Notes under the pieces: model-generated
Told to the model about the DNA's origin: nothing
Database searches by the model: none
The model's input: only the letters and a program-made list of their open reading frames with translations
From: Frigidibacter sp. ROC022
GTDB lineage: Bacteria > Pseudomonadota > Alphaproteobacteria > Rhodobacterales > Rhodobacteraceae
Direction of reading: 5' to 3'
DNA: 64,000 nt
Assembly (NCBI RefSeq): GCF_024723735.1
Contig: NZ_JANQDU010000003.1
Location: 744,001 to 808,000, forward strand
Shown: positions 1-7,715 of the stretch, one piece after another
Layout: every line of letters begins with the position of its first letter
How positions within the stretch are numbered: the stretch's first letter is position 1
Translations under genes and position numbers: made by a program

Positions 1-1
1 C

Positions 2-592
2 GGGGACAGGCGGATTTCGGGCTCCTTCGCCTCGCTGGCCGGGCTGGAGCGGGCCGGCGACGATCCGCTGGCGACCGAGATGGCGGTGGCGCGGATATTG
101 CTGGGCCATGCGCTGATCGCAAGTTACGGCGGCATCCCCTTGATCTACATGGGCGACGAGATCGCCATGCTGAACGATTGGGGCTATCTGGACGATCCCG
201 AACACGCCCCGGATAGTCGCTGGCTGCACCGGCCCCGGATGGACTGGGAGGCGGCGCAATCGGCGCAGTCGGGCGAGACGGCGGCGGCGCGGGTGCTGAC
301 GGGAACGCGGAGGATCCTGGCGCGGCGGGCGGCGATCCCGGCCTTTCACGGGGCGGTGCCGGTCGAGATCCTGGCCCCCGGCCCCGAGGCGGTGCTGGCC
401 TATCGCCGCCGCGCCCCGGTGGACCCGGTCCTGTGCCTGCTGAACTTCTCGGAGCAGCCGCAGCCGGTCTCGGCGGAATGGTGCCGCGGGGAAGGGGTGC
501 GGCGCTTCGATGACCTGCTGGCCGAGCGCCCGGTCCCGACGGACGACGGCGCGGTGCGGTTGCCGCCCTATGGCGCGCTCTGGCTGGTCTGA
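2..592 (+). CDS. Amylosucrase-like GH13 glucosyltransferase, C-terminal part (5' end outside window)
   Basis: The reading frame is open from the first bases and ends at a TGA at 590-592, so only the last ~196 residues are present. The first residues read GDRRISGSFASLAGLE and are followed by GGIPLIYMGDEIAMLNDWGY, which resembles the end of the GH13 barrel in amylosucrases and sucrose hydrolases (the loop after the last catalytic Asp). The remaining ~100 residues match the small beta-sandwich C domain of the family. Such enzymes split sucrose and build alpha-glucan or release hexoses in the cytoplasm. The family assignment is fairly safe. Whether it is a true amylosucrase or another sucrose-active GH13 enzyme cannot be decided without the missing N-terminal two thirds. 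Confidence 0.7.
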   Translation, partial: GDRRISGSFASLAGLERAGDDPLATEMAVARILLGHALIASYGGIPLIYMGDEIAMLNDWGYLDDPEHAPDSRWLHRPRMDWEAAQSAQSGETAAARVLTGTRRILARRAAIPAFHGAVPVEILAPGPEAVLAYRRRAPVDPVLCLLNFSEQPQPVSAEWCRGEGVRRFDDLLAERPVPTDDGAVRLPPYGALWLV

Positions 593-598
593 GCGTGC

Positions 599-1675
599 TC
601 AGGCAAAGGGCAGCAGCGTGCCGAGGCCGCCATAGGTGCTCAACGCCATGCCGATCCCGGTCAGCGCCATCATCCGGGCCGTGGCGGTCAGGTTCTCGCC
701 CTTCATGACATTGTAGGTCAGCATTCCCATCCCGACCGGGAAGGCCATGACAAGGATCGAGCCGTTCAGCGCATAGACCGCCAGACGGCCCGGCAGGGTG
801 GCGTCCTTGGCCGTGCAGAGGGCATTGTCGCGCGGCAGCTGGATCGCGCCGAAGACGGCCTTCAGCCGGGTCTGCACGTCATGCCCGGGGCGCGGCAGGT
901 CGGGCAGGTCGTTGGCGACTTGGGGCGTCGGTTCGGCCGGTGTGCGGGCAAGGGGCGCCGGCTGCGGCTGGGGCCCTGGTCCGGACCCGTCATTCGCAGG
1001 TTCCGGGTGCCGCGGCAGGACCTTGTCGAGCTGGCTGAACACCTCGGTCAGGGCCGGGGATTCCTGCCCGATATCCAGCATCTTCGGGCGCTGGCGGCGC
1101 GAGTCACGGTGCGGCAGTTCGCAGCGCCGTGGCCGGGTCGGAACGATCCGCTCGCGCCGTTCCAGGGCGTTGAATTCCGAAATCGTGTAGACCGTGCGCG
1201 AGGGCTCCCAGATCACCAGATCGGCGGGCCAGAGGCCCGAGAGAGAGCGGATCAACCGCTGGATCACCGCCAGCCCCTGATAGTGGCTCAGCGGCGCGGA
1301 ATCGCTGGCCTCCTCGGGGTCGAGCCGGCGCAGGCTGAGCGACAGGACGGCGCGGTGACGTTTCAGCCGGATGCGCGCCAGGGCATCGCGGTCCTCGCCG
1401 CCCTCGGGGCGCGCCGGGTCGGCCAGCTGGTCACGCGGCAACGGCGCGTCGCGGAAGCTCAGCAGCACCTCGGCCCGGCCGGTGATCAGCCGCAGCCTTG
1501 CGGCCCCCGGGGCCTCGACACGCAGCACCGGCATCCGGAATTCCAGCAACAGGTCGGACAGCACCGCTTCCATCCGGCTCAGGTCGATCCTCTGAACGAC
1601 GGAGGACAGCAGCCGGACGCCGATCGGCGCGGCAGAGGTGATCGGTTCGGAACCGGAGAGCAGGGCTTTGGTCAT
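599..1675 (-). CDS. Hypothetical protein with C-terminal membrane hairpin
   Basis: A 358-residue protein that I do not recognise. Residues 1-190 are a soluble-looking region rich in Arg and Leu. A Pro-rich, low-complexity linker follows at roughly 200-275. The last ~60 residues contain two hydrophobic stretches separated by a short polar loop (NVMKGENLT), which look like a membrane hairpin with both ends on the same side. I start at the ATG at 1675; a GTG at 1714 in the same frame would add 13 residues, but neither has a strong Shine-Dalgarno site. The stop lies seven bases past the convergent amylosucrase stop. No function is proposed. Confidence 0.6.
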   Translation of the reverse strand: MTKALLSGSEPITSAAPIGVRLLSSVVQRIDLSRMEAVLSDLLLEFRMPVLRVEAPGAARLRLITGRAEVLLSFRDAPLPRDQLADPARPEGGEDRDALARIRLKRHRAVLSLSLRRLDPEEASDSAPLSHYQGLAVIQRLIRSLSGLWPADLVIWEPSRTVYTISEFNALERRERIVPTRPRRCELPHRDSRRQRPKMLDIGQESPALTEVFSQLDKVLPRHPEPANDGSGPGPQPQPAPLARTPAEPTPQVANDLPDLPRPGHDVQTRLKAVFGAIQLPRDNALCTAKDATLPGRLAVYALNGSILVMAFPVGMGMLTYNVMKGENLTATARMMALTGIGMALSTYGGLGTLLPFA

Positions 1676-1822
1676 CGGAATGGCCTCGCGGACTTGTTGC
1701 CGTATCGGTATCACTCAGGAAGATGGAAAGATTATGTCCCGTATTGGGAAACAATCGTGGCGGCCCGCCACATTGGCGCGGTAATCGGCACTGCCGGGGC
1801 CCGGGCCGGCCCCGAAACGCGA

Positions 1823-1844
1823 ACGGGCGCCCGAAGGCGCCCGT
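1823..1844 (-). terminator. Putative terminator of the glnB-glnA operon
   Basis: A perfect 9-bp stem (ACGGGCGCC paired with GGCGCCCGT) closes a 4-base loop that reads TTCG on the minus strand. It lies 27 bases beyond the glnA stop. The U-tract is poor (TCGCGTTTC), so termination efficiency is uncertain, but position and stem strength fit an operon end. Confidence 0.5.
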
Positions 1845-1871
1845 CTTGTGCGTGCCGGCAGGGGCCGGAAC

Positions 1872-3278
1872 TCAGCAGGAGTAGTAGAGCTTGTATTCCA
1901 CCGGGTGCGGCGTGTGCTCGTATTCGTAGACCTCTTCCCACTTGAGCCCGATGTAGCCTTCCAGCTGGCCCTTGGTGAAGACGTCGCCGGCCAGCAGGAA
2001 GTCGTGATCGGCTTCCAGCGATTCCAGCGCCTCGCGCAGCGAGCCGCAGACCGTCGGGATCGCGGCCAGTTCTTCCGGCGGCAGGTCGTACAGGTCCTTG
2101 TCCGAGGCCGGGCCGGGGTCGATCTTGCTCTTGATCCCGTCGAGACCGGCCATCAGCAGCGCGGCGAAGCACAGATAGGGGTTCGCCGACGGGTCCGGGA
2201 AGCGGGCCTCGACGCGCTTGGCCTTCGGGCTTTCGGTCCACGGAATCCGCACGCAGCCCGAGCGGTTGCGCGCCGAATAGGCCCGCAGCACCGGGGCTTC
2301 GAAGCCCGGGATCAGCCGCTTGTAGCTGTTGGTCGACGGGTTGGTGATCGCGTTCAGCGCCTTGGCGTGCTTCAGGATGCCGCCGATGAACCACAGCGCC
2401 TCCTGGCTGAGATCGGCGTATTTGTCGCCCGCGAACAGCGGCTTGCCGCCCTTCCAGATCGACATGTTCACATGCATCCCGGTGCCGTTGTCGCCCTTCA
2501 TCGGCTTCGGCATGAAGGTCGCCGACTTGCCATAGGCGTCGGCCACGTTGTGGATGACGTATTTGTACTTCTGCAGCTCGTCGGCCTGTTTGGTCAGCGA
2601 GTCGAAGATCAGCCCCAGCTCGTGCTGGTTCGAGGCGACCTCGTGGTGGTGCTTGTCCACCTTCATGCCCATCCGCTTCATGGTCGAGAGCATCTCGCCG
2701 CGCAGGTCCTGGGCCTGGTCGACCGGGTTGACCGGGAAGTAGCCGCCCTTGACGCCCGGGCGGTGACCGGTGTTGCCCATCTCGAATTCGGCATCGGTGT
2801 TCCAGGCGCCGTCCACGGCATCGACCTGATAGCTCACCTTGTTCATGCCGATCGAATAGCGCACGTCGTCGAAGACGAAGAACTCGGCTTCGGGGCCGCA
2901 GTAGAAGACGTCGCCGACGCCCGAGGACTTGAGATAGGCCTCGGCCTTCTGCGCGGTCGAGCGCGGGTCGCGTTCATAGGCTTCGCCGGTATCCGGCTCG
3001 GCCACCGAGCAGTGCACGCAGATCGTCTTTTCGGCGTAGAACGGGTCGATATAGGCGGTGTCGATGTCCAGCATCAGCTTCATGTCGGACTGGTCGATGG
3101 CCTTCCAGCCGGCGATCGACGAACCGTCGAACATGAAGCCTTCCTCGATGAAGTCCTCATCGACCAGATCGGCGACGACGGTCACATGCTGCAGCTTGCC
3201 GCGCGGATCGGTGAACCGGACATCGACATACTCGATCTCCTCGTCCTTGAGCCGCTTCACGAAATCCTTGTTGCTCAT
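1872..3278 (-). CDS. glnA: Type I glutamine synthetase
   Basis: This 468-residue cytoplasmic enzyme joins ammonia to glutamate using ATP and is the entry step of nitrogen assimilation. Length and sequence match class I-beta glutamine synthetases. The adenylylation loop (DLYDLPPEE) places the modified Tyr at exactly residue 397, as in the enteric enzyme, so activity is probably controlled by GlnE adenylylation. The C-terminus (VEYKLYYSC) is typical. The ATG at 3278 is chosen because AGGGGAAGG precedes it; the open frame continues upstream but has no family similarity there. It lies 67 bp downstream of glnB on the same strand, the usual Rhodobacterales glnBA arrangement, and probably shares its transcript. 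Confidence 0.98.
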   Translation of the reverse strand: MSNKDFVKRLKDEEIEYVDVRFTDPRGKLQHVTVVADLVDEDFIEEGFMFDGSSIAGWKAIDQSDMKLMLDIDTAYIDPFYAEKTICVHCSVAEPDTGEAYERDPRSTAQKAEAYLKSSGVGDVFYCGPEAEFFVFDDVRYSIGMNKVSYQVDAVDGAWNTDAEFEMGNTGHRPGVKGGYFPVNPVDQAQDLRGEMLSTMKRMGMKVDKHHHEVASNQHELGLIFDSLTKQADELQKYKYVIHNVADAYGKSATFMPKPMKGDNGTGMHVNMSIWKGGKPLFAGDKYADLSQEALWFIGGILKHAKALNAITNPSTNSYKRLIPGFEAPVLRAYSARNRSGCVRIPWTESPKAKRVEARFPDPSANPYLCFAALLMAGLDGIKSKIDPGPASDKDLYDLPPEELAAIPTVCGSLREALESLEADHDFLLAGDVFTKGQLEGYIGLKWEEVYEYEHTPHPVEYKLYYSC

Positions 3279-3345
3279 TTCTGGGCCTTCCCCTGATAGC
3301 TTTGGTCTTGCCGGGGGCGACCCGGCGGGTTGATCTGATGCCGGT

Positions 3346-3717
<372 letters not shown>

Positions 3718-3847
3718 TCAACACTTCGCGGCCGGTGCCACAATCGGACGGCGGCACAGGCGGCGGAGACCCCGGGCGAAAGCCTGCCTTATGCCCAAAG
3801 AATGTGCAAGTCGGCGCGCGAATGGGCAGAATTGGAATGGAGTGACG

Positions 3848-5467
3848 ATGACGGACCTTCTGACTGCCGCCCAGATGCGGGCCATCGAGCGGGCGGCGAT
3901 GGACAGCGGCGCGGTCACCGGACTGGAGCTGATGGAGCGGGCGGGACGGGGTGTCGTCGCGGCGCTGCTGGAGGAATGGCCGGAACTGGCGGTGACCGTG
4001 CATCGGGCGGTGGTGCTCTGCGGGCCGGGCAACAACGGCGGCGACGGGTTCGTCGTGGCGCGGCTCCTGGCGGAACGGGGCTGGGAGGTGGAACTGTTCC
4101 ACTACGGCGATGCCGACAGGTTGCCGCCGGATGCGCGGGTGAACCATGCGCGGTGGCAGGCGATCGGAACCACCCGCCCGCTGGAGGGCGATGCCGTCCG
4201 GACCGCCTGCGAGGCGGCCGATCTGGTGGTCGATGCGCTGTTCGGGATCGGCCTGACCCGGCCGCTGGAGCCGGCGCTGAAGGGGGCGCTGCCCCTGGCG
4301 CCCTGCAGGCGTTCCCTGGCCATCGACGTGCCCAGCGGGCTGGATGCCGACAGCGGAAGGCCGTTGTCGGGGACTTTGCCGGCCGATCTGACGGTGACCT
4401 TCGAGAGGCCCAAGCGCGGCCATCATCTGGGGCAGGGGCCGCGGCTCTGCGGTTCGTTGCGGGTGGTGCCGCTGGGGCTGGACCCGCAGTTGATCCTGTC
4501 GATTGCCGGCGAGGAGGGGCGCGAGCTTCTGCCCGCCGATGTGGTGGCCATGCCGCGCGGCGCGCCGAAGCTGGTTGACGGCAGCCGGATGGGGGTGCCG
4601 CCGGCACGCTGGTTTCCCAAGGGCAGCGCCGACGCCGGGCGGGGCGGCGGCGATCACAAATATGCCCATGGGCATGCGCTGATCCTCTCCGGCCCCGCAA
4701 GCCGGGGCGGTGCGGCGCGGCTGGCGGCACGCGGGGCGCTCAGAATCGGGGCCGGGGTGGTGACGCTCGGCGCACCCGGTCCCGCGCTGGCCGAGAACGC
4801 GGCACGGCTCGACGCGATCATGCTGCGCCAGGTGGACGGGGCCGCGGACCTCGCCGGGCTGCTGGCGGACAGGCGCATCAACGCGCTCTGCCTCGGGCCG
4901 GCGCTTGGGCTCGACGCGCGGGCCGGGGCGCTGATCGGCGCGGCGCTGCGGGCCGAACACGCGCCCGGCGTGGTGCTCGACGCCGATGCGCTGAGCCTTC
5001 TCGGGCAGGACGATGCGCTGTTCGGGGCGCTGTCCGGGCGCTGCATACTCACCCCCCATGCCGGAGAATTCGCGCGGTTGTTTCCGGATATCGCCGAGAC
5101 CCTCGCGGCGCCGGTCGTTGCCGGCCCGGCCTTTTCCAAGGTGGATGCCACGCGCGAGGCGGCGGCCCGTGCCGGATGCGTGGTGCTGTTCAAGGGGGCC
5201 GATACCGTGATCGCCGATCCCTGGGGCCGTTGTGCGGTGCATTCCGCCGCCTATGACCGCGCCGCGCCCTGGCTGGCGACGGCCGGTAGCGGCGATGTGC
5301 TGGCGGGGATGATCTGCGGGCTGCTGGCGCGCGGCCTGGACCCCATGCTGGCCGCCGCGACCGCCGCCTGGCTGCATGTCGAGGCGGCGCGGTTCTTCGG
5401 GCCGGGGCTGATCGCCGAGGATCTGCCCGAGGAACTGCCGAAGGTGTTTCGCGCCCTGGGCATGTAG
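3848..5467 (+). CDS. nnr: Bifunctional NAD(P)HX epimerase/dehydratase
   Basis: A 539-residue fusion repairing hydrated NAD(P)H. The N-terminal YjeF_N domain (about residues 1-210) epimerises S/R-NAD(P)HX and carries the glycine-rich GPGNNGGDG motif at 59-67. The C-terminal ribokinase-like YjeF_C domain (about 235-539) dehydrates S-NAD(P)HX at the expense of ADP, with LTPHAGEFARLF and the AGSGD motif at 479-483 supplying the catalytic Asp. The ATG at 3848 is preceded by GGAG at 3839-3842. The longer open frame upstream overlaps glnB on the other strand and is not coding. It is divergent from glnB. Confidence 0.95.
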   Translation: MTDLLTAAQMRAIERAAMDSGAVTGLELMERAGRGVVAALLEEWPELAVTVHRAVVLCGPGNNGGDGFVVARLLAERGWEVELFHYGDADRLPPDARVNHARWQAIGTTRPLEGDAVRTACEAADLVVDALFGIGLTRPLEPALKGALPLAPCRRSLAIDVPSGLDADSGRPLSGTLPADLTVTFERPKRGHHLGQGPRLCGSLRVVPLGLDPQLILSIAGEEGRELLPADVVAMPRGAPKLVDGSRMGVPPARWFPKGSADAGRGGGDHKYAHGHALILSGPASRGGAARLAARGALRIGAGVVTLGAPGPALAENAARLDAIMLRQVDGAADLAGLLADRRINALCLGPALGLDARAGALIGAALRAEHAPGVVLDADALSLLGQDDALFGALSGRCILTPHAGEFARLFPDIAETLAAPVVAGPAFSKVDATREAAARAGCVVLFKGADTVIADPWGRCAVHSAAYDRAAPWLATAGSGDVLAGMICGLLARGLDPMLAAATAAWLHVEAARFFGPGLIAEDLPEELPKVFRALGM

Positions 5468-5595
5468 CGGCGGCGGCCGGGTCACGATCCGGCGCGGTGG
5501 CTTTTCCTGACCCGCCGCAACCTGTAGGCTGGGCGCAATGGCCCGGCAGGCCGGCAGCGCCGGTTGCGACAGAGGTGGCGGCAAGAGCAGGTGCG

Positions 5596-6828
5596 ATGAT
5601 TCTCGGTCGAGTGCAGGTTTGGCTTCTGGCTCTGGGGCTGCTGGCGGGTCTGCCCGGCGCGGGCCGTGCCGAGACGCTGACCGCGCTGGCGCACCCGGTG
5701 CCGGGGCAGGCCGTGGTGCAGGATCGCGGCGCCGGGGTCGAACTGTCGCTGGGGCTGAGTCAGGGCGTGCCCTGGCGGCTCTTCACCCTCGCCGATCCCT
5801 GGCGGCTGGTGCTGGATTTCTCGCAGGTGGACTGGACCGGGTTCGATGCCGAGGCGTTCGACCGCTCGGAGCATGTACTGGCGGTGCGGACCGGCGGGCT
5901 GGGGCCGGGATGGTCGCGGATGGTGCTGGAACTGGACGGGCCGATGAAGGTCGCGCAGGCGGCGCTGAGCGGGGCGGAGCCCGCCGGCCCGGTGCTGGGG
6001 CTGAGCCTGGAGCCGCAGGATGCCGAGGCGTTCCGCGCCGCTGCCGGGGTGCCCGAGTCGGCGCGCTTTACCCTGCCCGAAGACGCCCGACCACCGGCCA
6101 CGCCGATCCGCCGCCAGGATGGCAGCCGTCCGGTGATGGTGGTGCTCGATCCCGGCCATGGCGGCGTCGATCCGGGCGCCGAACATGGCGGCGAGGTCGA
6201 GGCGAAGCTGATGCTGACCTTCGCGCTGGAACTGCAGGAGGTTCTGCTGCGGGCCGGGTTCGAGGTGCTGCTGACCCGGCATGACGACAGTTTCGTGCCC
6301 CTGGAGGCCCGGGTCTCGATCGCTCGCGCCGCCGGGGCGGATGTGTTCCTGTCCCTGCATGCCGACGCGGTGACCGAGGGTGTCGCGCATGGCGCCACGG
6401 TCTATACCCTGGCCGAGAATGCCAGCGATTCCGCCTCGCGGAAGCTGGCCGAGCGGCACGACCGCGAGGATCTGCTGGCCGGGGTCGATCTGACCGATCA
6501 GGACGACGTGATCGCCGGGGTGCTGATGGATCTGGCGCGGCTCGAGACCCAGCCCCGGTCCGAGCGTCTGGCCGATGCGCTGGTGGCCGGGCTGCGGCGG
6601 TCGATCGGCGCCTTGCACAAGCGGCCGCGGCTCGAGGCCGATTTCTCGGTGCTGAAGGCGCCCGACATCCCCTCGGTGCTGCTCGAACTGGGGTTTCTGA
6701 GCTCTGCCCGCGACCGCAAGCGGCTGACCGACCCGGCCTGGCGCGCCCGGGCCGCCGCCGGAATCCGCGACGCGCTTCTGGCCTGGGCCAAGGCCGATGC
6801 CGCCGAAGCGCGGCTGGTGCGCAAATAG
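5596..6828 (+). CDS. amiC: Periplasmic N-acetylmuramoyl-L-alanine amidase (AmiC type)
   Basis: A 410-residue zinc amidase that cleaves the amide bond between MurNAc and the stem peptide, usually at the septum. A signal peptide spans residues 1-25 (hydrophobic VWLLALGLLAGL, AlaGluAla-like cleavage region). An AMIN-like beta domain occupies about 35-150, and the Amidase_3 domain spans about 180-400. The zinc ligands are visible as His188 (DPGHGG), Glu202 and His255 (LHAD), with the catalytic Glu364 (LLELGF). The ATG at 5596 is chosen because the signal peptide starts there and AGCAGG precedes it. It is followed by another peptidoglycan gene, PBP1A, although a convergent methyltransferase lies between them. 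Confidence 0.93.
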   Translation: MILGRVQVWLLALGLLAGLPGAGRAETLTALAHPVPGQAVVQDRGAGVELSLGLSQGVPWRLFTLADPWRLVLDFSQVDWTGFDAEAFDRSEHVLAVRTGGLGPGWSRMVLELDGPMKVAQAALSGAEPAGPVLGLSLEPQDAEAFRAAAGVPESARFTLPEDARPPATPIRRQDGSRPVMVVLDPGHGGVDPGAEHGGEVEAKLMLTFALELQEVLLRAGFEVLLTRHDDSFVPLEARVSIARAAGADVFLSLHADAVTEGVAHGATVYTLAENASDSASRKLAERHDREDLLAGVDLTDQDDVIAGVLMDLARLETQPRSERLADALVAGLRRSIGALHKRPRLEADFSVLKAPDIPSVLLELGFLSSARDRKRLTDPAWRARAAAGIRDALLAWAKADAAEARLVRK

Positions 6829-6859
6829 CCGGGCGGCGGGGTCGGGCGGTCAGGGCGGG

Positions 6860-6894
6860 CGCCTCCGGCGGGAGTATTTCAGCCCCGAAGATTT
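6860..6894 (+). repeat. Dispersed GGAGTATTT intergenic element, copy 1
   Basis: The element reads GCCTCCGGCG, then GGAGTATTTC, then a CCCGAAGAT tail. It lies between the convergent ends of amiC and the methyltransferase and runs 16 bases into the latter. Related copies occur at 10968-11002 (minus), 25177-25209 and 29278-29303. Confidence 0.55.
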
Positions 6895-7559
6895 GGCCCG
6901 TATCGCTTCAGCTTGCCGGTGCGGGGGAGGCGGGCTTTGCACTCCGACCGCCCGACGAACCGGGCCCGCCAATGGCTGCGCCCGCCGGCCGTGGCATCGC
7001 GCAGCCGCATCCGTTCGACGACGAACCCGGCCCGGGCCAGCAGGCGCCGGTACTGTGCCGGGGCCAGCGAGCCATGCCAGACGGGCTCTTCCCCGACCAT
7101 GCCGATCGCCTGGCCGGCGGCGGGACCGCTGTTGAAGACCAGCAGCGCACCCGGTGCGGCCAGCCGGGGCAGGGCGGCCAGCAGGCGGCGCTGCGCGGCG
7201 GGGGCGAGGTGAAACAGGCAATCCCAGATCAGGATCAGGTCGAAGCGCCCGGCAAGGGGCGGGCGGCGGGGCAGGTGCCGCAGATCGGCGAGAAGCGCCC
7301 GGTGTCCCGGCAGGGCGGCGAGGAACCTGTCCAGCAGCGGCGCGGCGCCGTCGATCCCGGTCACCCGGCAGCCGGCGGCGGCGAAGAGCGCGGCGGGCCG
7401 TCCGCTGCCGCAGCCGAGGTCCAGCACCCGCCGCCCGGCCATGTGCCCGGGCAGTCCGGCCAGCAGCGCGGCTTCCGGCATCGCGCGCGACCGGGCCTCG
7501 GCAAAGGCCGTCGCCTGGCGGTGATAGGTGCCGGGAATATCCTGTGGTCGGGGGCGCAT
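6879..7559 (-). CDS. Class I SAM-dependent methyltransferase
   Basis: A 226-residue cytoplasmic methyltransferase with a Rossmann fold. Motif I is VLDLGCGSGRPAALFA at about 45-60, followed by an acidic motif II (VTGIDGAAPLL) and the motif IV region DLILIWDCLFHL. The N-terminus YHRQATAFAEARSR is typical of small-molecule or SAM-binding family members. The substrate is unknown. I use the ATG at 7559; an in-frame ATG at 7589 with a GGCGAG upstream is a fair alternative. It is convergent with amiC and divergent from the PBP1A gene. The open frame continues far upstream antisense to PBP1A, which is a GC-rich artefact. Confidence 0.82.
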   Translation of the reverse strand: MRPRPQDIPGTYHRQATAFAEARSRAMPEAALLAGLPGHMAGRRVLDLGCGSGRPAALFAAAGCRVTGIDGAAPLLDRFLAALPGHRALLADLRHLPRRPPLAGRFDLILIWDCLFHLAPAAQRRLLAALPRLAAPGALLVFNSGPAAGQAIGMVGEEPVWHGSLAPAQYRRLLARAGFVVERMRLRDATAGGRSHWRARFVGRSECKARLPRTGKLKRYGPNLRG

Positions 7560-7655
7560 GAGGGGCAGCCTGACCGTGCCGGCCGGCATGCGCAAGCGCT
7601 CGCCAAAGCGTGATGCGACGTGACGGCGAAGCCCCGCCGGCGGCGGATATGTGTT

Positions 7656-7684
7656 TTGACCCTCCCCGGTGCGGGGTGTATATC
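7656..7684 (+). promoter_or_regulatory. Sigma70-type promoter of the PBP1A gene
   Basis: TTGACC at 7656-7661 and TATATC at 7679-7684 are separated by exactly 17 bp, a near-consensus housekeeping promoter. Transcription would begin near 7691. This argues for the TTG start at 7716 rather than the upstream GTG at 7620. Confidence 0.7.
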
Positions 7685-7715
7685 TGAACCTCAAATATCC
7701 CTTTGGGGCAGAGCA